From Viola odorata (Eukaryota; Streptophyta; Magnoliopsida; Malpighiales; Violaceae), in contig OY829540.1 in assembly GCA_963691705.1 (NCBI GenBank), positions 6,710,001 to 6,774,000 of the forward strand: DNA of 64,000 bases, given 5' to 3'. Below the pieces are notes generated by a model that saw nothing but the letters and a program-made list of their open reading frames with translations, searched no databases and was not told the origin of the DNA. Below are positions 33,165 through 44,894 of this stretch, piece by piece (position 1 is the first letter of the stretch; every line of letters begins with the position of its first letter). Made by a program: the position numbers and the translations under genes.

Positions 33165-34333
33165 CTATCGCTGATCAGCGCTCTAGGTGTACCAAACCGA
33201 TTGAAGATATTGGTGCGGAGGAAGTTCACAACCACCTTGGAATCGTCTGTTCGAGTAGCCTTGGCCTCGACCCATTTAGAGACATAGTCGACGGCCAGAA
33301 GGATGTAGATATTGCCAAAGGAATTTGGAAAAGGGCCCATGAAGTCTATACCCCAGATATCAAAGATCTCGCAAGCGATAATGTTTGTCAAGGGCATCTG
33401 ATTCCTGGCCCCGATATTTCTAGTGGCCTGACATCGGGGGCATGAAGCGCAAAACATGTAACTATCCTTGAAAATGGTAGGCCAGTACAGACCAGCTTCC
33501 AGAACTTTTAGGGCAGTTTTCTTGGCCGCGAAATGGCCTCCTTCTGAGTGGCAGAATTTAAGGATCGAGGGCACCTCGTCCATGGTTACACATCTACGAA
33601 TGAGCTGATCCGAACAGTGCTTCCATAGGTAGGGACTGTCCCATATGTAGTATTTTGCTTGTCTTCTGATTCTGGTGCATTCAGAGGAAGTGGAATCGGC
33701 TGGGTAAGTGTCTGTAGCACAAAAGTTTGCAATATCGGAAAACCATGGGGAATAAACAGCTTGGACTAGACATAAGTGCTCGTCTGGAAAAGTATCCCGG
33801 ATTGGCACAAGCGAATTATCTTCTTGGGCTGGAAGTCTACTCAGGTGATCGGCCACAAGGTTTTCTCTTCCGGCCTTGTCTTTGATAGCTATATTGAATT
33901 CTTGTAGGAGCAAGATCCAACGAATAAGCCGAGGTTTGGCATCGGCTTTGGTTAACAAACACCGAAGGGCAGAATGGTCAGAGTAGACAAGGACATGAGT
34001 GCTTAGCAGATATTGTCTGAACTTGTCTAGGGCGTAGACTACGGCCAGAAGTTCTTTCTCTGTGGTAGTGTAGTTCTTCTGAGACGGGTCTAGCAGCTTG
34101 GAAGCGTAATAGATGACATGGGTCTCTTTATCCTTCTTCTGACCCAGAACGGCGCCTAGGGCTTGATTACTGCCATCACACATGACCTCGAAAGGTAGTG
34201 TCTAGTCGGGGGCTCGAATAATCGGGGTCGAGATAAGTTTGTTCTTGAGAAGTTCAAAAGCGGTTTTGCAGGCCTCGCTAAAATCAAAGGACACGTCCTT
34301 CTGGAGCAGTTGACACATGGGTTGGGAAATCCA
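33125..34333 (-). pseudogene. Athila RNase H and integrase N-terminal part (broken)
   Basis: The frame has RNase H blocks ([44 protein letters not shown]). The integrase zinc finger follows (FCHSEGGHF and CASCPRCQ), then the core with [10 protein letters not shown] and ALISD, the first two catalytic acidic residues. Two in-frame TAG codons lie upstream, near 34204 and at the join with the RT frame near 34335, and a frameshift near 33164 ends the frame just after ALISDR. RNase H degrades the RNA strand of the RNA-DNA hybrid. Confidence 0.88.
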
Positions 34334-35113
34334 CTAAAAATCCTTAATGAACCTTCGGTAGAAACCGGCATGGCCTAGAAAATATCTCACATCGCGGACA
34401 CAAGATGGGTAGGGCAGGGATTCTATTACTTCTATCTTGGCTTTGTCGACCTCAATTCCCTTGGCCGAGATAACATGACCAAGCACCAGGGCTCGATCCA
34501 CCATAAAGTGGCATTTTTCAAAATTCAGGACAAGATTCGTCTCAATGCAGCGCTCTAGGCACCTTTTCAGATTGTTCATGCATTCTTCAAAAGAGTTTCC
34601 ATAGACGGTGAAGTCATCCATGAAGACTTCGATTCCATCTTCAACTAATTCAGAGAAAATGCTGACCATACAACGCTGGAAAGTGGCAGGGGCGTTGCAT
34701 AGACCGAAGGGCATGCGTCTATACGCGAAGGTCCCAAAAGGGCAGGTGAAGGTTGTCTTTTCCTGGTCTTCAGGAGCAACTGGGATCTGATGGAATCCGG
34801 AGTAACCATCTAGACAGCAATAATGGGTTTTACCGGCTAGGCGTTCTAGCATCTGATCGATGAAGGGCAGGGGAAAATGATCTTTCCGGGTAGCAGAATT
34901 TAGCCGGCGGTAGTCAATACACACTCTCCACCCATTCTGGATCCGGGTAGGAATGGATTCGCCATCCTGACCGATGGTGATAGTTATGCCTGTTTTCTTG
35001 GGCACAACTTGGATAGGGCTGACCCAAGGGCTATCTGAGATGGGGTAGATAACTCCCGCATCCAACAACTTGAGAATCTCTTTCTTCACCACCTCCATCA
35101 TAGGCGGATTAAG
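34334..35113 (-). pseudogene. Athila reverse transcriptase (frame separated by frameshift and stop)
   Basis: RT blocks in order are KLLDAGVIYPISDSPWVSP, WRVCIDYRRLN, FPLPFIDQMLERLAG, LDGYSGFHQI, MPFGLCNAPATFQRCM and the catalytic FMDDFTVYG, then the connection segment YFLGHAGFYRRFIKDF. A one-base deletion near 35116 separates it from the protease frame, and a stop near 34335 ends it. The catalytic aspartates are intact. Confidence 0.9.
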
Positions 35114-36582
35114 TCGTCTCTGGGCTGGCGAATGGTCTTGCTTGCGTCTTCTAGGTGGATGTGATGAGTGCATAATGCTGGAGACAAGCCCTTAATGTCC
35201 GCAATGGTCCATCCTATGGCTTGCCTGAAGTTCCTTAGCAAGGAAATGAGTTTGGACTCCTCGAGGTCTTCGAGCTTGTTGGAGATAATAACATGTAAGG
35301 AGTTATCGGGGCCTAGATAAGCATATTTCAAGTGAGTAGGCAGTGGCTTCAGATCTAGGGCTGGAGCCTGATCAATAGAAGGAAATAACTTAGCATGGCC
35401 TGGATATTCGGGAGACTGATTCGGAGATTCATGCTGAGCAACAGCGCATTCCTCTAGGGCAGCGACGACTGAGTGTAATTCAGAAGGAATAGGAAGTGTC
35501 GAGGCCACGACATCTAGAAGAGCTGGCGTCAGACTCCTGTCAAGGGCAAATTGCAAGGGGTCAGTAGAATATATATCATCAATTTCCCCTACAATGGGAT
35601 CAATAATATCAACATAATTCACACTAGAAAATTCAGAGGGGTATCGCATGGCTTCTAGCATATTGAATTTGATGATCTCTCCATCAAATTCGAGGGAGAT
35701 GGTGGCATCATGAACATCGATTTTTGCTCGGGCTGTGGCCAGAAATGGGCGGCCTAGAAGAACATCTGTGGATTTGGTGGAGTCTTCGTTCTCCATTGCA
35801 ATCACATAAAAGTCAGCAGGGAACAAGAATTCTCCTACTTGGACCAAGACATCCTTGATGATCCCCTCGGGGTAGATGATAGAGCGGTCAGCAAGTTGGA
35901 TGGCGAGGTCTGTAGGCACGAGAGGCTCGAGGCCTAGACTGTGATAGATTACCAAGGGCATAACATTGATTCCCGCTCCGAGGTCACACATGGCTTTGCC
36001 AATATCAACTGTTCCGATTCGGCAAGGGATTATGAACATGCCTTGGTCTTTGCATTTCGGAGGGATCCGACGCTGGATATGTGCAGACGCGCTGGCCCCT
36101 ACGCTGATCTTGTTAACTTCGGCGAACTTGTTTTTGTTCGTGCATAATTGCTTCAGGAATTTGGCATAGCGAGGGACATTTTTCACGGCCTGGAGAAGGG
36201 GGATGTTGACAACTACTTTACTGAACATTTCAAAGATATCACGGTCTTCCTTATCTTTCTTGGTCTTGACCAATCTGTGAGGGAACGGGGGCTCGAGAAT
36301 CTTATGAATGTATTCCTGGGTAAATTCAGGTGGGTTAGGGTCGTTCCTTGGTGAACCTCTGGGAGAGCGGATTCTATCCTCCATGACTTCGACAGATATG
36401 GGTACTTTAGGGAGCTTTGGTCTAGGTTTAGGTCGAATCTCGGTCTCTGGAGAGTTTTCAACTTCGGGGGCTGGAGAAGTAGGTGCTTTCAAGGTCGTGC
36501 CACTTCGCAAAGTTAAAGCACAGACATTGTGCTTAGGATTTACTTCTGTCTGAGGTGGCAGTCTGCCATGATTTGTTAACTC
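35098..36582 (-). pseudogene. Athila pol N-terminal part with aspartic protease
   Basis: The frame is continuous with gag except for one TAA at 36583-36585. It has a proline-rich linker, LCTNKNKFAEVNKI, and the protease active-site motif CDLGAGINVMP with ADFYVI and DVLLGRPFLATARAKID further on. A DLGA rather than DSGA triplet is known in this lineage. The end of the frame (LSPALCTHHIHLED) is the usual lead-in to RT and is cut by the frameshift near 35116. The protease processes the gag-pol polyprotein. Confidence 0.88.
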
Positions 36583-38046
36583 TTACAATGTGGCAGTCAG
36601 GGCACTCATTTGCTTCTTAAGTTCATCTATTTCTTTCTGCTGCTCGGGATTCTTAGGCATTTCAGCAGTCGGGGGCTGGACAAAATTCTGGTCTGGAGGA
36701 TGGACGAAGGTCTGATCCTGAGGAGGTTGGCGTTGATATTGGTTCTGGTGAAATGTTGGTCGAGGTCTGAAATTTGGCATATTAGGAGGGGGATTTCCAT
36801 AGGGGTTCTGATGCTGTTGATGGCTAGGTCCCGAAAGCTGAGTGTTTGGGACCCATCCTTGGTTTGGTTGTTTCCAGCCTTGGTTGTAAGTCTGAGCGTA
36901 AGAGACTGGAATAAATTGGCCAGCAACATTCACTTGTATTTCCTCCGGAATATGAAGACATGCATCAGTGGGGTGATCCACGAAATTGCATATCTGGCAG
37001 GCCTTGACAGGTGTGGGTTGTGCTGTTATGAAGTTTTGGAACATTCCTGTGAGAGAAGATATCTGGTTCTGAAGGGCAGCTACTTGGGCATCCTGGCCTG
37101 GATTGTTGGCAAGGTCGTCAGAGGTGTTCTTGGCCATGAGCTCTATCGTTGCTCGTGCGGGTCTTGGAGTTAGAGCAGTCAAGGATCCATTGGCAGCTGC
37201 GTTGAGCAGCACCTTATCCTGAGCCTTGAGGCCTTCACAAAAATATTGAACCAGAGCGTGCTCGGTAAGATTGTGGGCTGGGCAACTCGATTGCATTTTC
37301 TGAAATCTCTCATAGTACTGGGCTAGAGTTTCCTCTTTCTTTTGAACAATGGAGACGAGTTGTTTGCGAGTAGTATTTGAGATAGAAGTCGGGTAATATT
37401 TCTCAGTGAAGATTTTTAACATATCCGCCAAAGAACAAATAGATCTTGCGGGAAGGTCATAATACCAATCTAGGGCATTATCTTTGAGAGACCACTGGAA
37501 TGCACGAAGCTTGGCTTGCTCAATACTAACGTTGGCAGGTTTCATGGCCTCGCAAATAGAGTGGAGCTGTTGGAGATGGCGAAGAGCATTTTCCTTGGCT
37601 ACCCCTCGAAAAGTAGGCAGATGATGAAGCACGGCGGACTTCAGAGTCCAGTCTTTAGGGACATTGGGCCAGTCAATGTAGCTACTGGCCATATCGGGGG
37701 TTGCATGGAAGTTGTCGATGGTTTGCTGGTCTGGAGGTGGTGGTGGATCTTCGTTGTTTTCACGGTTGTTATGGTTGGCTAGGTCATCCATTGCTGGAAA
37801 ATTAAAGTGGTCAGGTATGGGGTTTTCGGGATCACGATGGAGAAAGGTTAGGTCTAAGAAAAGCTGATGTTCCTGGTCAGCCAGATTAGAAGGGGAACCG
37901 TCGAGGGCAGGATGAGGGATCACTCTACGATGAGCAGATGTCCTTTGAGCTTGCTTACGAAGTCCTATTTCTGTTCTGGTCAACTCGAGGTCTAGAGGGA
38001 GTAGATCGGGGGCAGATCTCCTAGTCATACAAGAAAAACAAAACAA
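36583..38046 (-). CDS. Athila gag (capsid-nucleocapsid) protein, up to 487 aa
   Basis: An open frame begins at 38046, with a second ATG at 38028 (MTRRSAPDL) just as plausible. The middle part (about residues 130-300) is a Retrotrans_gag capsid domain with ENALRHLQQLHSICEAM, AFQWSLKDNALDWYYDLP and LAQYYERFQKMQSSCPAH. Near residue 370 is a zinc-knuckle-like CQICNFVDHPTDAC, with the spacing of one CCHC. A proline- and glutamine-rich tail follows. The TAA at its end is in frame with pol, so the stop may be a recent mutation of a gag-pol fusion. Gag forms the particle that packages element RNA. Confidence 0.88.
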   Translation of the reverse strand: MFCFSCMTRRSAPDLLPLDLELTRTEIGLRKQAQRTSAHRRVIPHPALDGSPSNLADQEHQLFLDLTFLHRDPENPIPDHFNFPAMDDLANHNNRENNEDPPPPPDQQTIDNFHATPDMASSYIDWPNVPKDWTLKSAVLHHLPTFRGVAKENALRHLQQLHSICEAMKPANVSIEQAKLRAFQWSLKDNALDWYYDLPARSICSLADMLKIFTEKYYPTSISNTTRKQLVSIVQKKEETLAQYYERFQKMQSSCPAHNLTEHALVQYFCEGLKAQDKVLLNAAANGSLTALTPRPARATIELMAKNTSDDLANNPGQDAQVAALQNQISSLTGMFQNFITAQPTPVKACQICNFVDHPTDACLHIPEEIQVNVAGQFIPVSYAQTYNQGWKQPNQGWVPNTQLSGPSHQQHQNPYGNPPPNMPNFRPRPTFHQNQYQRQPPQDQTFVHPPDQNFVQPPTAEMPKNPEQQKEIDELKKQMSALTATL

Positions 38047-38062
38047 AATCAGTACCGCTCAA

Positions 38063-38080
38063 TCCCCGGCAACGGCGCCA
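38063..38080 (-). other. Primer binding site of the Athila element
   Basis: The minus strand reads TGGCGCCGTTGCCGGGGA five bases after the 5' LTR end. This 18-mer is the standard Athila/Tat primer site and fixes the element's orientation. Confidence 0.92.
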
Positions 38081-38085
38081 AAATT

Positions 38086-39742
38086 TGATCGTCAGTCAAA
38101 TATACTTAAATTTTCCTGATGCCTAAATGCACAACTTAATGTGTACAGAGCAAGTCAGGGTCGAACCACAGAGATTGAAGGACTAATTTGCTAGTGAACT
38201 AGTATGACAAGGCAATATGCAACAAATCTAACTACAGTAACAATAACAGGGGGGTTTTATGTTGATTAATAAATTAATCAACGCAGAGTAGAGGAGCTAA
38301 CAAAACAGAAGTGGAAAATACTTATCTAGGGCACGAAAGTAAATCGTAATCCAGGGCAAGAAATATAAATTGTAATCCAGAGCAAGAAATATAAATTGTA
38401 ATCCAGAGCAAGAGATGTAAACAAATCGAATGCGGGAAAAGGTAATGAAAAGGATATTAATCAGATGAGACGAGATCTTAGCGAAAGGTATTCCCTTGGG
38501 TTGTTTTCTAGGTCGGCTAGTCATTGGTGCAGAAGTTGTGCAGATCTACTATAGGGACCGCGTTTCCACACCACATCTCCTGCTTATCTTCGTAGATAAA
38601 AGTCACCCCCCATTTCCACATATGAGGTGACCTTGACGTTCAGCCATCCTCCCAGCTACCTTCCTTGTCATCAAAAGGTATCCTTGACCGTCCGGCCTGT
38701 CACGGCTCGAAGTAGGGAGGCTAAATTCAGAACGCCCATGAAGGAGAGGTAAGACAGATCTAGGGCGCGATAGCTCAGCTTGTCAGACTCGTATCGTATA
38801 CCCTAGATAACTGTTTACCCCTAGGTGAGGCCTCTCGCGCTGCCTCCCCTAGGTGTCTGCTCCAACTCCAGGGCTTCGCGTCAGTTATAACCCTGGAATA
38901 TGACGTTACTCATGCAGAAATACTAAAAGATGATCAAGCTCTTAACATTTCTAGACAAGCATGTAATTAAATCGGTAAACAGTCATGTGTCACAAAAGAA
39001 TATGTTAAGCATGCATTAGACCTCTTAGCCGAACCCTACAACCCGTGGAACACCCTTCACCAAGAAAGGGGTGTTTAGCTACTCATACTATAGTATAAAC
39101 AGTAGGTAGATAGAATCATACAAAGATAAAACAAGGAAAGTAAAAAGGGAGTAGAGTATACCGATAGATTAATTAATAATCAAAGAGGAAAGTTGTTGAC
39201 AATGGCTTCTCTTGTTTGAGAAGAGGAGATGATCCCCAGAAAATAAGCACTGAAATTAATGTAAGAAATTATCCTTTGCCAAACAGCCGTCCTTACAAAA
39301 ACCCTAAAACTATGCTTATATAGCCTAAGCCTAGCTAGGAGACAGAAACAACTAAAGGGAGAGGAAGGATCAATGAGGGCGTGACAGCACACGTCTTTGC
39401 AAAAGGAATATTCTGGGATCCCTGGAATATCTGCTATCTTCTGGAAGCGCCTGGGATACCGTGCGGATCTCAGAAGATGCTCTCCTTGGAAGAAGGCTCA
39501 GAACTGTCGAGGCCTTGAGACAGCGCACTAGTCTGGTTCGCGTCGAGGTCTGGACAACGTTCTTTCTTCTAGACCTGGAAAATGAAATTCCTCAGAAATG
39601 CTCTAAAATAGCTTCTTTTCGGCCTTTTCCCTTCCTTGATGCTAATTTGCAAATAAGATTGAAATGAGGGTTAAATAGCAACATCGAGCCCCCGAAAGGG
39701 CTAGAAAGGAGGGAAAAACCGAGAGCATGAAACGTGCTATCA
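38086..39742 (-). repeat. 5' LTR of the Athila element
   Basis: It is the partner of 26579-28246 with the same ends (plus strand TGATCGTCAG to GCTATCA). The transcription start and promoter of the element should lie here; none is clearly marked. Confidence 0.9.
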
Positions 39743-39747
39743 TCTAT

Positions 39748-42641
39748 CATGGCAAAACTAACAAAGTACATTTTATGGATGCACATATTCTGTGTGGGAT
39801 CGAAGCCACCATGCGTAGCATTTAGCAAGAAAACAATTAATTTCATGGTATGAAAGACAAGTGATATAAACATGTCGTGCATGTGAGTTTGATTTTAATT
39901 GTTTTAGCAATTCTGTATGTCATGTATGCGAATGGGGAGGTTTTAACGCCTACTAGGGTGTCATGCATTCGATTCGGTTTTTTAAATAAACATACAAGGA
40001 AACGTTTTAAGGTAAGCTTACCCTTTGGATGAACCCCGATCGATCCATCTCTTCAAAACCGTGGTTAGCAACAATTGACATAAGGTAGGTATAAACAAAC
40101 ATACATGATTTTTAATTACTTAACTAATTATTACAAACCACAATTCATAATAAAAACTACTTATCTAATTATTACAAATTGGAGGTCGGAATAACTATCT
40201 AACTAAATATTTACGACAAAATAAATAACTAATTATTATAACAAGTTGACAATTCCTTAATTATTACAACAAGTTGATAATTCCTTAATTATTACAATGG
40301 GTTGATAATCAAAATATTCATACATGCAATTTTAAAAATAACGTCTAATTTAAACATCATATACGAACGATAATAATTCACGAAGATAATGCGGTGGTTT
40401 GATCATGCATGCAATTTCTCTTTATGGGTCGGGTTTAGCCCATATTGGGATTTCTAGTTTTAGGATGACATGCATACGAATAATTTTTAACACATCGAAT
40501 AAGTAAAAGAAAGAAAGAAACGTACTTTTCAAGCGAAGATTAAAAGTTTAACCTACAAAGCGAGAGTGTTAGTAATAACTCGAAAACAATAAATAATAAA
40601 AGCACATGCACACATTTATTTAGCAAGCAAGCAATTAGATAAACATGATAAACAAGTAAACAATTTATTTCATATGAGCGTACAAATATTTCATTTAAAA
40701 CATGGCATAAAGTAAATAAAACATCATGCGAGCCTATAACTAAATTCACGATAATTTACATGGCATAAAATAAATGAAACATCATACGAAGCATGCAATT
40801 AATTTCACGATAATTTACATGGCATAAAATAAATAATACATCATACTTGGCATAAAATAAATAATACATCATACATGGCATAAAATTAATTTCATGATAA
40901 TTAGGATATAAAATAAAATGAACAATATATCATACGAAGCATGTGAGCATTTCATACGAGCATTAACACATAGCGTAAATAAATAATTTTTAAGCATACG
41001 CGTATTCATTATGATTTAAACATGTCATAAAAGCATACGAACATTTCATGCAATTTAAACACGTCATAAAAGCATACGAACATTTTATACAATATTGACG
41101 AAAATAAATGGGTCGGGCCCCACATTTTGGATTTTTGGGCATTAAAAAATGGGTTTGGCACAAGCCAAGCCCAAATTTTAATTTAAAACAAAATGGGCTT
41201 GGCTGCCAAGCCCATCACCTTTCTCACTTAAAACTCCCGCCCATCACCCTTCTTCTTCCTCTCTTCTTCTCTCTCACGTCGCCGGCACCATGGCCGGCGA
41301 CTCAAGCTACCCAAACTTATTTTATCCACCCAAATTTGACTCAAATAAATCAATCAACATGCCAATAACTCAATCAAGCAAAAACAACAATGAAAACGCA
41401 AGAAGAACACAAACAATTTTAAGGAAAATGAAGCATGCTAATTAAATGGTTTTTGAGCAATTAATTAGCTAAAGCAACAATCAATTAAATTAAGGTAAGG
41501 GAAGTGAACTTAACATGATATCAAAGCATTCTAAGCATGTTTAAGCATTTAAATCATGCATTAAGAAAAAAAACAAAAATTAAAAGAGAGAAGATAGAGA
41601 GAAGCTTACTTGTTCTAGGAGAGATTTTTAGCCAAGAAGGTAGTGCAAGAAGTGGGGATTAAGAGGAGATTTTGGTGCCCTTTTCTTGTTGCATGAAGCA
41701 TGCTATTTATAGGGGAAGATTGAGTCGGTTGTGGAGGGAGCTTGTGGCTGCAAATGGCGCATGCGCTCGTGGGTGAGCTGGAGGGTGAATAGTGGCCGGA
41801 GTGGAGGCTAAGTTTGGGCTTTGTGTGGCCTAAGGCTTGCTGATGGGAGCTTTGTGATGATCACAAGAGAGTCGGTGAGGGTAGATAGGAAGAAATGTGA
41901 GGTGATTTTAGATAAATATGCATTAATTGCCATTAATGCATGCTTTTGGATACGAACATGATATTTTGGTACGAGCGAAATTGTACGAAAGTGAAAATAA
42001 ATCCGACCCGAGGGAACCGCAGCGTGCAGAAAAATAAGACAAGAAAACTAGTATACGGTGAATAAATGCGAAATTCAATTTAACGTGTTTATTTTCTCTT
42101 TCGGAAATGTCAAAAGGTTCGGACGCAAAATAAATGCCCTTACGGCAAAAATTGAACGAAACCAAACGAGATGGTGTGAAAGAGAAAAATAATACATAAT
42201 TAATTAAAGAAATAACTCATTCGAGCCACGGTCCGAGGAAACTTACCCGGGACCGAGAAAAGTTCGAGCGAATAGACAGTCGAAAGTACGAAAAAAATGT
42301 GAAGGCACGAAATGACCCGGAATATTAAACAAACTAGCCTAGGACCAAAAATTGACAGAAATTTGACCTAGACGAGCTATTAAATGCGGTAAACATAAAA
42401 ATACGTAAATGTGTTGACGAAAATCGAAAAATACGGTTTAGTCGAAAATACGAGAAAAATATGAAAATTTTGAAACACGTGAAATGACGTGAAATATTAA
42501 AACAAATAATCCATGATCAAAAATCGATTGAAATTTGACGTAAACGGGCTATTAATGCGACATGCAATAAAACGAAAAAAGTTGTGACGTAAGTCAAAAT
42601 TCGGTAGCAACAGTGTTGTTAATCCCATTCCTTACCATGTG
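39748..42641. other. Repeat-like non-coding DNA between the Athila element and copy F
   Basis: I find no gene. The stretch has short irregular tandem repeats: 'ccttaattattacaa' units at 40190-40310, 'catggcataaaataaat' units at 40755-40910, and 'agcatacgaacatttcat' units at 40990-41095. At 41900-42600 is a dense run of 'cgaaaa/acgaaat' snippets. It looks like the body and end of an old, non-coding element into which the two LTR elements on the left inserted, but I cannot define its ends. Confidence 0.45.
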
Positions 42642-43645
42642 CTACAGAAGTTGGGCTTTAAGAGAGGTTGACGGCGGCTCACAGCTGCCACTGCTGCTGT
42701 TGGTTGTTTTTTCTCCAGTTATAACAACAACCTCTTCTTCTTGAGCTTTCCCCCACATAACGGTATAAAATCCCATACCAGTAATAATTGCACCAATTAC
42801 ACTGCACACCATCACCAAAAGTCATCAGGCTTCAGGCCCATAAGTCCTAAAAGTATCGGATAGAACTAGAAGGGTCAAAAATATATCGAAACATAAGTAA
42901 AATGACTTAAATCGTCAAAAACGATTTCTAATTTTGGGATTAGAGGAGGAAAGCCCAGGCTGAGATTCTTCATTCAGTCATTTGGGCCTGGCCTTCTTTC
43001 CAGAGCCCATTAATTTGATTATCGAAAATTGTTTTTCCTGAATAAAATGCTCTCTCAAAAACCAAAAAAGAAAAAAGGTTTTCTAAAATAGAATATTTAG
43101 AAATGAATAGTACCTTACCTTCCCATGTAAAGCGACTCTCCAAGGAAAAGATACCCCATCGCCATTGCAATCACCATCCCAAGCGGCTTGAACATGCAAG
43201 TGTATACTGGTCCCTTCTTACGAATTGCCCATACATGAACAACATTTCGAAACGCCACCCCAAAAACTCCCTAATATCGTATCGAAATTATTTTTATAAA
43301 AAAAATCACATACAAAACAAAATTAATCAATTAACTCCCTAAAGCCACACGCATTTAAGTGGAGTAGGGTTGACGTGCCTGAAATTTTAAAAATATTTAA
43401 TCAATTAAGTCTTTTTTAAACTTGTTTTTACCTCACTCGAAAAAAGAGAAAAAAACTCACCGAGGAGACAATAGCAATCAACCTTGTATCAGGCTTTACT
43501 GTCCAAGCATTTGGGTCTTTCTCTACAAATAGGGAGACTATACCAGAAAAGATTGTTACAAATGTGTAAGTAATCAGTATTATCATCTGTTCTTCTGGGT
43601 AATCCTTTGCAATCCAAGCCTGCATTATTAAAATTAATTACATGG

Positions 43646-43684
<39 letters not shown>

Positions 43685-44894
43685 ATTAATTAATGATCAT
43701 TTTATAAATCTTGCCTGGATAATGAACAACAATGCAAGCAGAATAGCACTTCCTGCGGAGAAAATGCCTCCAACAACCCAATTCGGATTCATTGATAGAA
43801 GAAAACTGTTCTGATTTGTAATTTTCTGGCCTTTGTATAATGTCACAATTAATGCTCCAGCAATTAAGACAAAAGTACCAATAGACTTGGCCTGACTGCT
43901 TTTAATCCTCAAATCTACCTTCTCCATTCTACAACAAAAATAAATAAAAAACATTCGCTCTGAGCTCATAAAAAATAATAAAATAATATTCGTACCAGAT
44001 TAGTTCGTTAAAAAATAAAGTTATTAGAAAGGCTTTAGTATAAATAACTAAGGTTTAAGAATTTTCATTAATATATACCTGGAAATTATGGCAAGCAAGA
44101 AAGTAAAAGCAGGAGTGAGATCAGACATAGCTGAAGACAAAGTTGGGGAGCCAAAACCAATCCCAGTTGCAGCTGATAAACACAGACAACAACTGCAAAA
44201 CTAATTAATTAATTAAAAACCCACCCCAACACCAACCAACATTAATAATTAATCGCAAAATTCATTAATTAATTAATCAGTACCTAATTAAACCAAGCAG
44301 GAAGAGTTTACAGAGGACGGGAAATGTAAGTGGAGTCAGAGTTCTATTCCTGAAGAAAGAAAAAAAGTGACGGTTTAGTCGACACCAATATACTGATCAG
44401 ATATTGTTGAAATATCTATATATATATATATATATAGATATTTCAACAATATCTGATCAGTATATTGGTGTCGACTAAACCGTCACTTATATATATATAT
44501 ATATGTTAGATATACGTATGTATATACGTTGTATCAGTATTAGGTATATGGTATTAGAGTATATATATATTGTAATGGTATATATATGTTAGATATACAT
44601 ATGTATATATGTTGTATCAGTATTAGGTATATGGTATTAGAGTATATATATATTGTAATGGTATGTATTAATTAAGTTAAGAGAGTATTATTACAATATA
44701 TATATATATAGTACTGGCCTGAAAGAGATGAAGGAGGAGAGGAGGAGGACGAAGACTCCGATGGCGCTGGAGTAGACGGTGAGAATGAATTGACTCAGTC
44801 CTTTGGTCAGGGCTGCTTTGATAATTGTACTGACACCGATTTCCACCACTTCTGTAATCACCATTACTAGTGCCATTCCTCCTGTACCCAACAT
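42642..44894 (-). CDS. WAT1-related (EamA/DMT family) transporter, copy F, 346 aa, two GC-AG introns
   Basis: Exons are 44719-44894, 44284-44349, 44079-44192, 43715-43928, 43461-43619, 43119-43270 and 42642-42801. The total is 1041 nt and open. The protein has KGLSQFILTVYSS in exon 1, [19 protein letters not shown] in exon 3, RIKSSQAKSIGTF and [11 protein letters not shown] in exon 4, AWIAKDYPEEQM in exon 5, VHVWAIRKKGPVY and LGESLYMG in exon 6, GFYTVMWGKAQEE in exon 7. Introns 1 and 4 start with GC (CAG|GCCAGT and CAG|GCAAGA), and the frame allows no nearby GT. It is clearly more diverged than A-E and probably an older branch of the cluster. The tail is rich in serine. Substrate unknown. Confidence 0.9.
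43650..43682. repeat. TA microsatellite in intron 4 of copy F
   Basis: An uninterrupted (TA)n run of about 33 bp, close to the GC donor of this intron. Confidence 0.8.
44365..44488. repeat. Perfect 124-bp palindrome in intron 1 of copy F
   Basis: Two 62-bp arms beginning AAGTGACGGTTTAGTCGACA are exact inverted copies with no spacer; the centre is TA-rich. It lies 15 bp upstream of exon 2 in the sense of transcription, so the copy F pre-mRNA could fold into a 62-bp hairpin. It may be a foldback MITE; no clear target duplication is seen. Confidence 0.85.
44505..44663. repeat. Two tandem copies of an 83-bp AT-rich unit, intron 1 of copy F
   Basis: Units at 44505-44587 and 44588-44663 share GTTAGATATAC and TCAGTATTAGGTATATGG blocks and end TTGTAATGGTA. 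They follow directly on the palindrome and a TA run. Confidence 0.8.

Larger units (their letters stand above)
26579..39742 (-). mobile_element. Athila-lineage Ty3/Gypsy LTR retrotransposon, 13.16 kb
   Basis: It lies on the minus strand, so the 5' LTR is on the right (38086-39742, 1657 bp) and the 3' LTR on the left (26579-28246, 1668 bp). TCTAT is duplicated at 26574-26578 and 39743-39747. The order gag, protease, RT, RNase H, integrase, then an extra ORF with an Athila ORF-1-type domain, the FMDD reverse-transcriptase box and the TGGCGCCGTTGCCGGGGA primer site together identify the Athila lineage. Several stops and frameshifts disable gag-pol. The LTRs look about 98% alike, so the insertion is fairly young. 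Confidence 0.93.

Noticed and set aside
22891..42598. One large LTR element from TGTTAGAAAC to GTAGCAACA
   Set aside because: The two ends look like TG...CA but the flanks do not match and I cannot see similar LTRs at both ends.
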